DNA of 64,000 nt. Source: Rhodospirillales bacterium (GTDB lineage: Bacteria; Pseudomonadota; Alphaproteobacteria; Micavibrionales; Micavibrionaceae). Each line of letters starts with the position of its first letter. Position 1 is the first letter of the stretch. Where the stretch lies: NCBI GenBank assembly GCA_020638295.1, contig JACKIU010000001.1, positions 744,001-808,000 on the forward strand, read 5' to 3'. Shown in pieces: positions 14,834 to 23,489 of the stretch. A program made the translations under genes and the position numbers. The notes under the pieces were generated by a model that saw only the letters and a program-made list of their open reading frames with translations, ran no database searches and had not been told where the DNA came from.

Positions 14834-16264
14834 TTATTCCATTTCAGCAATTCTGAGAATGTTTGTCGTGCCGGCAACACCGAAGGGCACGCCGGCGGTC
14901 ATAACAAAGCGCTGGCCTTTTTCGGCCAGACCTTCTTCGCGCAGGATTTTGCAGGCATAGGGCACGGGGCCGGAAAATTCGCCCTGAATTTCCGGCGTGC
15001 AGACGGCATGCACACCGTAGGACAAGGCCAGTTTGCGCGCCACGTTGATTTGTGAGCTCAGGCACAAGATCGGCATATCGGGGCGCTGACGAGCCATGCG
15101 CAGGGCGGTCGAACCTGAAGTCGTGTAGGTGACGATGCAGGCCGCATCGATATCATGGGCAACGTAAAAGGCGGCCGTGGTGATGGCATCGGAGGGGTCA
15201 TCGACGGCGTCGGGGCGGGCTTCTTCCATCATGGTTTTATAGATTTCGTCGCTTTCAGTGCGTGCGCAGATGCGGTCCATCATCTCGACGCTGCGCAAGG
15301 GGTGCTGGCCGACGGCAGTTTCGGCCGAGAGCATCACGGCATCGGCCCCATCATAGACAGCGGTGGCGACATCGGAAGCCTCGGCGCGGGTGGGGCGGGA
15401 AGAGGTGATCATCGACTCGAGCATCTGGGTGGCGACGACCACCGGTTTGCCCTGATCCCGCACATAACGCACCACGCGTTTTTGCACCGATGGGACATCT
15501 TCGGGCGGAATTTCCACGCCCAGATCGCCACGCGCGAGCATCACGCCATCGGCGAGATCGACGATGGCTTCAAGATTTTGAATGGCGGCTGGTTTTTCAA
15601 GTTTAACCATGAGCGCGGCCCGCCCGCCGATCAGTTTTTTGGCCTCGGCCACGTCATCAGGAATTTGCACGAAGCTTTGGGCAATCCAATCGACTCCTAT
15701 TTCAAGTGCTGCCTTGAGATCGTTTTTGTCTTTTTCGGTCAGGGCCGGAATCGGCAGGAAGGTTTCAGGGACATTGAAGCCTTTTTTATCCGAAAGTTTT
15801 CCGCCCGCGCGGATTTCGGCGACGAAGTAATTTTTACCGATTTCACGGATCCGGCAGCGGGTTTTGCCATCATCGATAAAAAACAAGCCGTTTTTTTCCA
15901 GCACACCAAAAATTTCAGAATGCGGCATATGAACACGGGTTTCATCGCCGGGCGCAGGATCAGAATCAAAGCGAATCATTGCACCACGATCAAGTTCTAT
16001 TGAGCCGTTTTTAAAGGTGCCGATTCTGAGTTTGGGACCTTGTAGATCTCCAACAATGCCAATCGGGCGGTCGGCTTCGGATTCGATTTCACGGATGGCG
16101 CTGGCGAGCGCGGCGATGTCCTCATGCGTGCCGTGGCTGAAATTGAGGCGGAACAGGTCGGCTCCAATTTCGAAGAGCTCGCGAATCCGGTCTTTGGTGT
16201 TGCTGGCCGGGCCGAGCGTGGCGAGAATCTTGGTTTGGCGAGCGCGTTTAAACGGGGTGGGCAT
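14834..16264 (-). CDS. pyk: Pyruvate kinase
   Basis: Converts phosphoenolpyruvate and ADP to pyruvate and ATP. 476 residues from the ATG at 16264. Typical segments: 'TKILATLGPASNTKDRIREL', 'ADLFRLNFSHGTHED', 'VGDLQGPKLRIGTF', catalytic Lys region 'AALMVKLEKPAAIQNL', 'GVMLARGDLGVEIPPEDVP', 'VVVATQMLESMI' and 'PTRAEASDVATAVYDGADAVMLS'. A C-terminal allosteric domain is present, with normal length. The frame continues upstream to 16357 but the extra residues match nothing in the family. First gene of a two-gene unit with the short asparaginase-like gene. Confidence 0.96.
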   Translation of the reverse strand: MPTPFKRARQTKILATLGPASNTKDRIRELFEIGADLFRLNFSHGTHEDIAALASAIREIESEADRPIGIVGDLQGPKLRIGTFKNGSIELDRGAMIRFDSDPAPGDETRVHMPHSEIFGVLEKNGLFFIDDGKTRCRIREIGKNYFVAEIRAGGKLSDKKGFNVPETFLPIPALTEKDKNDLKAALEIGVDWIAQSFVQIPDDVAEAKKLIGGRAALMVKLEKPAAIQNLEAIVDLADGVMLARGDLGVEIPPEDVPSVQKRVVRYVRDQGKPVVVATQMLESMITSSRPTRAEASDVATAVYDGADAVMLSAETAVGQHPLRSVEMMDRICARTESDEIYKTMMEEARPDAVDDPSDAITTAAFYVAHDIDAACIVTYTTSGSTALRMARQRPDMPILCLSSQINVARKLALSYGVHAVCTPEIQGEFSGPVPYACKILREEGLAEKGQRFVMTAGVPFGVAGTTNILRIAEME

Positions 16265-16541
16265 GGTGGCTATATCCTTGATCTGAAGCGAATTTTCAAA
16301 AGAATCATAGCATATATTTGACAACGCGCCAGAGCGGGAACATAGTATGAACATCAAGGATGTTTTGCCGTAGAATGTCCCGGTCTTGTGTGGGGCTTTT
16401 GGCTAATTTTATTGCGTTTGCACAAAAGTTTGATGTTTTTCCACGGGGATAAGCCTGCGGATAGCTGTGTTAATTTGCTGAAAATAAAGGATTTTGATCA
16501 AAGTCATGGGCGCGATGAGACCATATTCCTATTGCCGCATA

Positions 16542-16588
16542 CCACGAGATGTAGTAGCTTACCTTTTATCAAACGCTACAGATTGTGT
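16542..16588 (+). promoter_or_regulatory. Tandem NrdR-type boxes upstream of nrdA
   Basis: Box 1 is CCACGAGATGTAGTAG (16542-16557) and box 2 is ACGCTACAGATTGTGT (16573-16588), 31 bp apart start to start. Against the NrdR consensus ACACWATATATWGTGT I count 10 and 13 matches of 16. The 31-bp phase is that expected for cooperative NrdR binding. NrdR represses ribonucleotide reductase genes when dATP/ATP is high. The individual boxes are degenerate; the phase and the better pair before nrdB make the call. Apart from these boxes and the palindrome at 16622, nothing is seen in the 398 nt between pyk and nrdA. Confidence 0.55.
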
Positions 16589-16621
16589 TTTCGCACGCTG
16601 TTCGCACCCCATAAATAAACG

Positions 16622-16633
16622 TCCCATATGGGA
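16622..16633. repeat. 12-bp perfect palindrome in the nrdA leader
   Basis: TCCCATATGGGA, 16 nt upstream of the nrdA ribosome-binding site. It does not fit the NrdR pattern; it may be an operator, or chance. Confidence 0.3.
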
Positions 16634-16663
16634 TCAGAAAAGACTTATCAAGGAGTAAGGCTC

Positions 16664-18481
16664 ATGTTTGACGTCGCGCAAATGGAGCGGGGCAATCGTG
16701 TCCAGATTGACCGTTCAAGAGATGAAAATCTGACAACTTTCGGCAAGGCGACTTTGGTCGACCGTTACCTGTTGCCGGAAGAACAACCTCAGGATCTGTT
16801 TGCACGCGTGGCTATGTATTATGGGGACGATAGCGAGCACGCCCAGCGCCTGTATGATTATATTTCCAAGCTGTGGTTTATGCCTTCGACGCCGATTCTG
16901 TCGAATGGCGGAACGAATCGCGGTCTGCCGATTTCCTGTTTTCTCAACGAAACGCAGGACTCTTTGGAAGAGATCGTCGAGTTGTGGAATGAGAATGTCT
17001 GGCTGGCCTCTTTGGGCGGCGGGATCGGTTCCTACTGGGGCAATGTGCGTTCGATCGGTGAAAAAGTTGGCCGTAACGGTAAGACATCGGGCATCGTGCC
17101 GTTTATCCGTGTAATGGATTCCCTCACGCTGGCGATTAGTCAGGGTTCGCTGCGCCGCGGCTCTGCGGCGATTTACCTGCCGATCTGGCACCCGGAAATT
17201 GAAGAATTTATCGAGATTCGCAGACCCACAGGTGGCGACCCGAACCGCAAAGCATTGAATTTGCACCATGGCGTGCTGGTTGATAACCGCTTTATGCATG
17301 CGGTTGAGAACAACGAAGAATATGCCTTGAAATCTCCGAAAGACAACCATGTCGTTGATAAAATCAATGCGCGCGATTTGTGGATTCGCCTGTTGACGGC
17401 GCGCGTGGAAACCGGCGAGCCTTATATTGTCTACATCGATCATGTGAACGACAAAATTCCGGCGCACCATAAAATGGCCGGTCTGAACGTGAAAATGTCC
17501 AATTTGTGCTCGGAAATTACCCTGCCGACCGGAGTCGACCATCTGGGCAATGACCGTACGGCCGTGTGCTGTTTGTCCTCGCTTAACCTTGAGAAATATG
17601 ACGAATGGCAGGACCATCCGCAATTTATTGAAGATGTGATGCGATTCCTCGACAATGTTTTGAGCGACTTTATCGCCAAAGCGCCCGATTCGATGAAGCG
17701 CGCGAAATATGCCGCGATGCGTGAGCGTAGCGTCGGGCTCGGCGTGATGGGCTTCCACGGTTATCTGCAATCCAAGATGATTCCGATGGAAGGCGTGATG
17801 GCCAAAGTCTGGAACCGTAAAATGTTCGCCCATATCCGCTCTCAAGCTGACGAAGCGTCTGTGAAGCTGGCGGAGGAACGCGGTCCGTGCCCGGATGCTG
17901 CGGATTACGGTATTCAGGAACGCTTCTCCAACAAGATGGCGATTGCGCCCACAGCCTCAATCTCCATCATTTGCGGCGGCGCGTCCCCGGGGATCGAACC
18001 CAATGCCGCCAATGCCTACACGCATAAAACATTGTCCGGTTCTTTCCCGGTGAAAAACAAATACCTGATGGAACTTCTGGAGGAAAAAGGCCAGAACAAT
18101 GATGACATCTGGTCGTCGATCTTCACTAATGAAGGCTCGGTTCAGCATCTGGACTTCCTGTCGCAGGATGAAAAAGACGTGTTTAAAACCGCGTTTGAAA
18201 TGGATCAACGCTGGTTGATCGAACATGCCGGGGATCGTTCGGAGTTTGTTTGTCAGGCGCAAAGTCTGAACGTGTTTTTACCGGCCAATGTGCACAAGAA
18301 AGATTTGCACGGCGTTCATTATGAAGCGTGGAAAAAAGGCGTGAAGTCTCTGTATTACTGCCGTTCGAAATCGATCCAACGCGCCGAAAGCGCGGCGAGC
18401 TGGCAACGAGCCAAGGATGATGAAACCAAGGCCGGTGAGCAACAGCAAGGCCAGTATGAAGAATGCCTCGCGTGTCAGTAG
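16664..18481 (+). CDS. nrdA: Class I ribonucleoside-diphosphate reductase, alpha subunit
   Basis: Large subunit reducing ribonucleotides to deoxyribonucleotides. 605 residues, short for NrdA because the N-terminal ATP-cone is absent, so overall activity control by dATP at an alpha cone is not expected. Key residues: redox Cys in 'GLPISCFLN', the Asn/Cys/Glu catalytic loop in 'MSNLCSEITLP', the second redox Cys in 'AVCCLSSLNL', the radical-transfer Tyr pair in 'KSLYYCRS', and the C-terminal Cys pair in 'EECLACQ'. Start chosen at 16664 with AAGGAG 8 nt upstream; the frame opens earlier at 16628. It ends in a terminator, so nrdB is separately transcribed. Confidence 0.95.
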   Translation: MFDVAQMERGNRVQIDRSRDENLTTFGKATLVDRYLLPEEQPQDLFARVAMYYGDDSEHAQRLYDYISKLWFMPSTPILSNGGTNRGLPISCFLNETQDSLEEIVELWNENVWLASLGGGIGSYWGNVRSIGEKVGRNGKTSGIVPFIRVMDSLTLAISQGSLRRGSAAIYLPIWHPEIEEFIEIRRPTGGDPNRKALNLHHGVLVDNRFMHAVENNEEYALKSPKDNHVVDKINARDLWIRLLTARVETGEPYIVYIDHVNDKIPAHHKMAGLNVKMSNLCSEITLPTGVDHLGNDRTAVCCLSSLNLEKYDEWQDHPQFIEDVMRFLDNVLSDFIAKAPDSMKRAKYAAMRERSVGLGVMGFHGYLQSKMIPMEGVMAKVWNRKMFAHIRSQADEASVKLAEERGPCPDAADYGIQERFSNKMAIAPTASISIICGGASPGIEPNAANAYTHKTLSGSFPVKNKYLMELLEEKGQNNDDIWSSIFTNEGSVQHLDFLSQDEKDVFKTAFEMDQRWLIEHAGDRSEFVCQAQSLNVFLPANVHKKDLHGVHYEAWKKGVKSLYYCRSKSIQRAESAASWQRAKDDETKAGEQQQGQYEECLACQ

Positions 18482-18505
18482 ACTGACCGTTATGATACTT
18501 TTAAA

Positions 18506-18532
18506 GAAGGCCCCTTTGGGGGTCTTTTTTTG
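18506..18532 (+). terminator. Rho-independent terminator after nrdA
   Basis: Stem AAGGCCCC/GGGGTCTT (one G-T pair) with a TTTG loop, followed by T7. It explains why nrdB has its own regulatory region. Confidence 0.8.
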
Positions 18533-18596
18533 TGCGCGGGCGGTACGGGTGGTTCAGAAATTTATCTGTCTAAAAAATTAAAAATATACTTGAAAT

Positions 18597-18644
18597 ACAC
18601 AATATATAGTGTTTTAATGTCTTTCTTTCCACAATATGTGGGAT
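18597..18644 (+). promoter_or_regulatory. Tandem NrdR boxes upstream of nrdB
   Basis: Box 1, ACACAATATATAGTGT (18597-18612), matches the NrdR consensus at all 16 positions. Box 2, CCACAATATGTGGGAT (18629-18644), matches at 11 and lies 32 bp downstream start to start. The tandem arrangement at about three helical turns is the classical NrdR operator. The ATG of nrdB is 150 nt further on. The rest of the AT-rich 311-nt gap holds no gene that I can see. Confidence 0.8.
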
Positions 18645-18793
18645 TTGTTCTGTTCGTATTCCGTGCGAATTTTTTCTTTGTGCTTTTCGATTTTTTTTTC
18701 AAAAAAGACTCGGCAAATATGCCCGATGCTTTTAAAACATGAACTGTATTTGAACCCAAACTGCTTAAATGCCCTACTAGAAGGAGACTTCCT

Positions 18794-19888
18794 ATGTCCG
18801 CCGAAGCCATCGCTGATGATATCAAAAATTCCGATTCCCCGTTGTTGCAGGAACGTCATGTGTACAAACCGTTTTTGTACCCGTGGTGTTACGAGGCATG
18901 GCTAACGCAGCAACGCGTGCACTGGCTGCCCGAAGAAGTGCCGATGGCCGAAGATGTCCGCGACTGGAAGAAAAAGCTCACGCCTGCGGAAAAGAATCTG
19001 ATGACCCAGATCTTTCGCTTTTTTACCCAAGCCGATGTCGAGGTTAATAACTGCTACATGAAACATTACGCCCGCGTCTTCGGCCCCGTCGAAGTGCAGA
19101 TGATGCTTTCGGCCTTTTCCAATATCGAAACCATCCACATCGCAGCCTATGCGCATTTGCTCGATACGCTGGGTATGCCGGAGGTCGAATACCAGGCTTT
19201 CCTCAAATACAAGGCGATGAAGGATAAATATGACTATATGCAAACCGCGAATATGAACTCGCGCCGGGATATCGCCAAGACGATGGCGCTGTTTTCCGGC
19301 TTTACGGAAGGGGTGCAGCTCTTTGCGTCTTTCGCGATTTTGATGAACTTCCCGCGCTTTAACAAGATGAAAGGAATGGGACAGATCGTGACATGGTCTG
19401 TGCGCGATGAAACGCTGCACTGCCTGTCTATGCAGCGCCTGTTCAAGACCTTTATTGCTGAGAACCCAGATATCTGGGACGATGCGTTGAAAGCGGAAAT
19501 TACAAAGTGCTGCCGCGACGTTATCCGGATTGAGGATAATTTCGTCGATCTGGCCTTTGAAATGGGCGGAGTCGAAGGGCTTACCCCCGAAGAGGTCAAG
19601 GATTATATCCGCTGGATTTCCGATCGCCGCCTGCAGCAATTGGGTCTGGAGCCGATCAATGCGCAGATCGACAAAAATCCGCTGCCGTGGATGGATGAGA
19701 TGCTGAACGGCGCCGAACATGTTAATTTCTTCGAAAACCGCGCGACGGAATATTCAAAGGCCTCGACGCAAGGGACATGGGAAGACGTCTTCAGCGAAGA
19801 TGTTTTTGCCGGCACCTATGCGCAGGGCGAAGAGGCGCAAAAAATCGCCAAGGACACCAAAGACGCTCAGGATGAGGAAGCAGCCTAA
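18794..19888 (+). CDS. nrdB: Class I ribonucleoside-diphosphate reductase, beta subunit
   Basis: Radical-generating subunit. 364 residues. All metal ligands of the ferritin-like fold are in place by alignment with E. coli NrdB: Asp in 'FFTQADVEVNN', Glu and His in 'SNIETIHIAAYAH', Glu in 'SGFTEGVQLFASF', and Glu and His in 'VRDETLHCLSM'. The radical-bearing Tyr position is Tyr in 'AAYAHLL', so this looks like a canonical tyrosyl-radical enzyme. AAGGAG lies 8 nt before the ATG. The C-terminus is extended and acidic/Ala-rich ('QDEEAA'), which in NrdB mediates contact with NrdA. A large terminator follows. Confidence 0.95.
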   Translation: MSAEAIADDIKNSDSPLLQERHVYKPFLYPWCYEAWLTQQRVHWLPEEVPMAEDVRDWKKKLTPAEKNLMTQIFRFFTQADVEVNNCYMKHYARVFGPVEVQMMLSAFSNIETIHIAAYAHLLDTLGMPEVEYQAFLKYKAMKDKYDYMQTANMNSRRDIAKTMALFSGFTEGVQLFASFAILMNFPRFNKMKGMGQIVTWSVRDETLHCLSMQRLFKTFIAENPDIWDDALKAEITKCCRDVIRIEDNFVDLAFEMGGVEGLTPEEVKDYIRWISDRRLQQLGLEPINAQIDKNPLPWMDEMLNGAEHVNFFENRATEYSKASTQGTWEDVFSEDVFAGTYAQGEEAQKIAKDTKDAQDEEAA

Positions 19889-19923
19889 GCGCGGTATATT
19901 TCTTCTGTAGGCTTTACTCAAAA

Positions 19924-19997
19924 GAAGTCGCCGGATTTTCTTGCTCCCTCCTTCCTGTGCTCAGGCTATGGCGGGAGGGCGTTCGGCGGCTTTTTTA
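19924..19997 (+). terminator. Long bipartite terminator hairpin after nrdB
   Basis: Outer arms AGTCGCCG/CGGCGGCT and inner arms GCTCCCTC/GGGAGGGC, followed by T6. The whole forms one long interrupted hairpin. Confidence 0.65.
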
Positions 19998-20022
19998 TCT
20001 GGTGCGTTTTTATGGAACCGAT

Positions 20023-21234
20023 TTAAACTTCGCTGTCGGCTTTGACCTTGAAGCCCGCATCGCGCAGCGCTTTCACCAGATCCCGGACATGGTGGCGGTC
20101 GCGAGCCTCGATGACAACTTCAAGCTCGGCCTTTTTCAGGGAGACGCTTTGCATCATGCGCTGGTGGATGACCTCGATGACGTTGGCGCCGGATTCCCCG
20201 ATGATGCGCGAGATATCGGAGAGCTGGCCCGGCGTATCGTCAATTTCGAAGGTCAGGCGGGTGATGCGGCCATCGCGGACCAGGCCGCGCAGGATCAGGG
20301 TTGAGAGCAGGCGCGAGTCGATATTGCCGCCGCAGACCACAAGGCCTACTTTTTTGCCTTTGTAGAGTTTTTTGTTTTTCTTGATGACGGCCAGCCCCGC
20401 TCCCGGCGCGCCCTCAACCACCAGCTTTTCAGAGGACAGCAGGTCAAACACTGCGTCTTCGATTTCGGCTTCGGTTGCGGAATCAACGCGATCGACCAGC
20501 TTGTCGATAATCTTCATGTTCTCTGCGGACGGGGCCTTGACCGCGATGCCTTCGGCCAGCGTTGCCCCACCGACAGGGCCGGGGCGTTTTTCGAGGCTGG
20601 CCTTGACCGCGTCGAACATCTCGGCCTGCGCGCCGACAACCTCAATTTCCGGTTTCATGCCTTTCACAGCTGTAGCCACGCCCGCGATCAGGCCGCCGCC
20701 GCCGATCGGCACAACGACGACATCGAGATCGGGTTGTTGCTCAAGCATTTCTATGCCCAGCGTGCCTTGCCCGGCGACAATCAGCGGATCATCGAAGGGG
20801 TGAATAAAGGTGAAGCCGTTTTCCTTGGCCATATCGAGGGTGAATTGTACGGATTCATCGAAATTTTTGCCGTGCAGGACGACCTTGGCCCCGAAATCCT
20901 CGGTTCTTTGAATTTTATTAAACGGCGTGCCGACCGGCATGACGATGGTGGCCGGAATGCCGAGACGCTGGGCGTGATAAGCGACGCCTTGGGCGTGGTT
21001 ACCGGCGCTGCAGGCGATGACCCCGGCCTTGCGCTGGTCCTCGGTCAGGGTCAGTAATTTATTCAAAGCGCCGCGGGCCTTAAACGCGTTGGTGTGCTGA
21101 AGATTTTCCAGCTTTAAATATAGGTCGATGCCCAGATGCAGCGACAGGCGCGCCGCCTTCACACAAGGGGTGCGCATCGTGGAATCCTTGATCGCCGCAT
21201 AGGCCTTTTGGATATCTTCGTAGGTTACGGGCAT
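20023..21234 (-). CDS. ilvA: Threonine ammonia-lyase with C-terminal ACT domain
   Basis: PLP enzyme that deaminates threonine to 2-oxobutanoate, the first committed step to isoleucine. 403 residues from the ATG at 21234. PLP-binding Lys in 'QHTNAFKARGALNKLL', Gly-rich phosphate loop 'VVVPIGGGGLIAGVATA', and Ser/Asn binding segment 'IACSAGNHAQGVAYHA'. A single ACT-like domain covers about residues 330-403 ('RLTFEIDDTPGQLSDISRII', 'VIEVIHQRM'), giving the ~400-residue form and not the 514-residue E. coli IlvA form. It could be called tdcB-like; the ACT domain argues for a biosynthetic role. AAAGG lies about 11 nt upstream. Divergent from phoH. Confidence 0.9.
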   Translation of the reverse strand: MPVTYEDIQKAYAAIKDSTMRTPCVKAARLSLHLGIDLYLKLENLQHTNAFKARGALNKLLTLTEDQRKAGVIACSAGNHAQGVAYHAQRLGIPATIVMPVGTPFNKIQRTEDFGAKVVLHGKNFDESVQFTLDMAKENGFTFIHPFDDPLIVAGQGTLGIEMLEQQPDLDVVVVPIGGGGLIAGVATAVKGMKPEIEVVGAQAEMFDAVKASLEKRPGPVGGATLAEGIAVKAPSAENMKIIDKLVDRVDSATEAEIEDAVFDLLSSEKLVVEGAPGAGLAVIKKNKKLYKGKKVGLVVCGGNIDSRLLSTLILRGLVRDGRITRLTFEIDDTPGQLSDISRIIGESGANVIEVIHQRMMQSVSLKKAELEVVIEARDRHHVRDLVKALRDAGFKVKADSEV

Positions 21235-21520
21235 GGCTGAAAAAACCTTTAAATCCTTCAAGCGCATGACAATAGAAGTCTTGCGCGGCAAAAACCAGTC
21301 TTTTTTGCGGTCAGCACGGAAAAAATATGGCGAAGACACACAGTATCTGGTATGTTTGAAGTGTTCGGTAACTATAAGGAATTCTCCTTGATCGCAGTTT
21401 ACCATTTTCAGAAATATAAACCGTCTGGCGCTTTTCAACGGATCGCCCCGAACCTTTTGAACTTCCATTTTTCCTTGTCTTCTGAAGCCCTCCCAACCCT
21501 ATCGGAAAGGACCCGTACGC

Positions 21521-22264
21521 ATGTCGAAAAAATCCCGCAAACCCCGCAATAGTAATAGAGAAAACAACATCGTCCACACCGCATTTGATAATCATGACTG
21601 GCACCCATTGGACGATGAAATAAACGGGAGACGGGATCAGCGGTATGTGAAGAATATTAAACCGCGCTCTGACGGGCAGGAAGCCTTGATGAAGGCGATT
21701 GATGAATATTCGCTGACGATGGCCATCGGCCCGGCGGGAACAGGAAAGACCTATATCGCCATATCCAAGGCCGTTGAAGCGCTGGAAAAAGGTGAAATCG
21801 AGCGCATTATTCTGTCGCGCCCGGCGATGGAGGCCGGTGAGAGCCTTGGCTATCTGCCCGGTGATTTGCACGAAAAGATGGCCCCTTACCTGCGCCCGCT
21901 TTATGACTCGCTGGGGGACCGGATGGGCGGACGCAAAGTGCGCCAGTATATCGACGACGGGACGATTGAGATCGCCCCGGTCGGCTTTATGCGCGGGCGG
22001 ACGCTGAATAACGCTTTCGTGGTAATTGATGAGGCGCAAAACTGTACGTACGGACAACTTAAGATGCTGCTCTCACGTTTGGGCTGGCATTCGACCATGG
22101 TGGTGACCGGCGACCCGGAACAATCCGACCTGCTCGACGGGATGAGCGGGCTGTCTGATATTTCCCGGCGGCTCGAAGCGCTCAAAAATGTTGCTGTATG
22201 CCGCCTCAAAGACACCGATATTGTGCGTCACCCGCTGGTGGCGGATATGCTGGGCGTTTTGTAA
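21521..22264 (+). CDS. phoH: PhoH family ATPase
   Basis: P-loop ATPase of the PhoH family, related to the N-terminal domain of RecD-like helicases and implicated in RNA metabolism. 247 residues with only the PhoH core after a basic 50-residue head. Walker A 'AIGPAGTGKTYIAISKAV', Walker B 'NAFVVIDEAQNCTYGQLKML', 'LSRPAMEAGESLGYLPGDL', and sensor 'MVVTGDPEQSDLL'. No KH, R3H or PIN domain is attached, so it is the short PhoH form. GGAAAGGA lies 8-12 nt before the ATG. It ends in a strong terminator. Confidence 0.93.
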   Translation: MSKKSRKPRNSNRENNIVHTAFDNHDWHPLDDEINGRRDQRYVKNIKPRSDGQEALMKAIDEYSLTMAIGPAGTGKTYIAISKAVEALEKGEIERIILSRPAMEAGESLGYLPGDLHEKMAPYLRPLYDSLGDRMGGRKVRQYIDDGTIEIAPVGFMRGRTLNNAFVVIDEAQNCTYGQLKMLLSRLGWHSTMVVTGDPEQSDLLDGMSGLSDISRRLEALKNVAVCRLKDTDIVRHPLVADMLGVL

Positions 22265-22300
22265 GAATAAAGTCCTAATTTTGGTCTCTCCAGACTTTCA

Positions 22301-22326
22301 AGGCCGGTTTTTTTACCGGCCTTTTT
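22301..22326 (+). terminator. Rho-independent terminator after phoH
   Basis: Perfect 8-bp stem AGGCCGGT/ACCGGCCT with a T-rich loop, then T5. Confidence 0.85.
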
Positions 22327-22399
22327 CTCCGCAGCTTTTACTGAAAATTAACCCCGATAGCGCACACTGGATAGGTGCAAAATAGACGAGGGTTATCAG

Positions 22400-22927
22400 A
22401 TGGATACACATGGAGTGACGCACACGCATGATGAAGGGGCTACGGATTTGCCTCAGGCCATGCATTCCATTCATATTATGAGCGCCGAAATGGGCGGTCC
22501 GGGTGGTCCGGTTTATAATTATATCCTGTTCCGCGATCACACGGGCGCGGACAAGGTGATGATGAGCGGTCTGGCCATTCCGCGTAATGAAAGCGAGATT
22601 CGCGCGCTGCGCGGGGTTATGGCCCCGCCGAATGAAGGCGGGCTGCCGCAGGGTCATTTTACCATTGTCAAGGAAAGCGAAGTCTGGCGCGGCCCCGTGA
22701 AAGAATATTTGCGCAAGATGGCGATGGCCGTTGAGACGCTGCATTTTATCAATGCACAAAACCTGAATTACAACCCGGAAGAACAAAACGGCGATAGTCC
22801 GAATTCGATTGCCCATACGCTGGTCAAGGCGATGGGGCTGGAATTCCCGGAGGAAACATCCGCGTTTTGGGCGCCGGGGCATGAGAGGATACTTTTACCG
22901 CGTAACTGGAGATCGAATTATGCCTGA
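22400..22927 (+). CDS. Unknown protein, possibly of a permuted papain-like fold
   Basis: 175 residues, no signal peptide, His-rich start ('MDTHGVTHTHDEG'). I do not recognise the family with certainty. The segment 'NYILFRDHTGADKVMMSGLA' followed much later by 'GDSPNSIAHTLVKAMGLEFP' and 'WAPGHERILLP' recalls proteins in which a (Q)NSNS-type motif and a late catalytic block form a circularly permuted NlpC/P60-like fold, often found in toxin-like or secreted proteins. That is weak, memory-based similarity. The gene is followed by a 66-residue partner whose ATG overlaps its stop by 8 nt, so the two form a coupled pair between terminators at 22301 and 23144. Confidence 0.6.
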   Translation: MDTHGVTHTHDEGATDLPQAMHSIHIMSAEMGGPGGPVYNYILFRDHTGADKVMMSGLAIPRNESEIRALRGVMAPPNEGGLPQGHFTIVKESEVWRGPVKEYLRKMAMAVETLHFINAQNLNYNPEEQNGDSPNSIAHTLVKAMGLEFPEETSAFWAPGHERILLPRNWRSNYA

Positions 22928-23120
22928 GTTGAATGTGAACGACCCTGAAGTTCTAACGTTTGTTTCTGTTATTCAATCAGCACCACAAATTGGTGAGGTG
23001 GTTGCAGAAGCGCAAATGTCACCGACGCTGGTAGGAAATTTTGCTGATCGCACTCCTGTGATGTCGCAAAACAACACGACATTAGACGTTCAGCCGCCTC
23101 CGCCGCCCTCAATAGCATAA
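22920..23120 (+). CDS. Small protein coupled to the 22400 gene
   Basis: 66 residues starting 'MPELNVNDPEVLTFVSVI' and ending in a Pro-rich tail 'QPPPPPSIA'. Its ATG overlaps the previous stop (ATGCCTGA) and GGAG lies 8 nt upstream within the previous gene. Composition is acidic with no membrane span or Cys. The size and coupling are what one expects of a small partner or immunity protein, but no family is recognised. A terminator follows 24 nt after the stop. Confidence 0.6.
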   Translation: MPELNVNDPEVLTFVSVIQSAPQIGEVVAEAQMSPTLVGNFADRTPVMSQNNTTLDVQPPPPPSIA

Positions 23121-23143
23121 TAAAGTTTAAACCACGGAAAACG

Positions 23144-23176
23144 AACGGGTCTGCTTTTGTGCAGGCCCGTTTTTTC
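23144..23176 (+). terminator. Rho-independent terminator after the 22400/22920 pair
   Basis: Stem ACGGGTCTGC/GCAGGCCCGT with a TTTTGT loop and T6 tail. Confidence 0.8.
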
Positions 23177-23204
23177 GTGCGCTGTTTTCTGATAAGATCA
23201 TGCG

Positions 23205-23479
23205 ATGAATGAGCCATCCGAAAGCCCTTACATGCGTTTGTCCGATCCGTCCCTGTGGGGGGTGATTTTCGTCAGAAAAAGCCCTATCTGGGGACGCTCG
23301 TGTTTTACCCGTATTTGCGGATCATTCCGATGCATCTGGCGATCATATCCGGCGGTATGGTTGAAGGGATGGGGATGCTGATTTTTATGGGGCTGAAAAC
23401 GCTGGCCGATGCAGGCACGCACATGATTGGGCATTATCTGTTCCAAAAACCGGCAACGGATTTGCGGATGAAGGATTAG
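23205..23479 (+). pseudogene. Small membrane-associated protein gene broken by a frameshift in a G-run
   Basis: An ATG at 23205 opens a frame 'MNEPSESPYMRLSDPSLWG' that is lost at a run of six G (23257-23262). The next frame continues 'GDFRQKKPYLGTLVFYPYLR' and on through 'IIPMHLAIISGGMVEGMGM' to a stop at 23479. Seven G would join them into one 91-residue protein with a hydrophobic centre. Without the join the second part has only a GTG at 23255 and no ribosome-binding site. I cannot tell a real mutation, slippage control or sequencing error apart. The family is not recognised with confidence. Confidence 0.5.
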
Positions 23480-23489
23480 CCGGAGGGTT

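Noticed and set aside
16622..16633. TCCCATATGGGA considered as a third NrdR box.
   Set aside because: Only 12 bp, wrong core for NrdR and not in phase with the two boxes upstream; kept only as a palindrome.
17985..18000. GGGGATCGAACC resembling a tRNA T-arm on the minus strand.
   Set aside because: It lies in the conserved S-P-G-I-E-P-N-A segment of nrdA and no cloverleaf can be formed around it. No other tRNA-like arm was found in the window.
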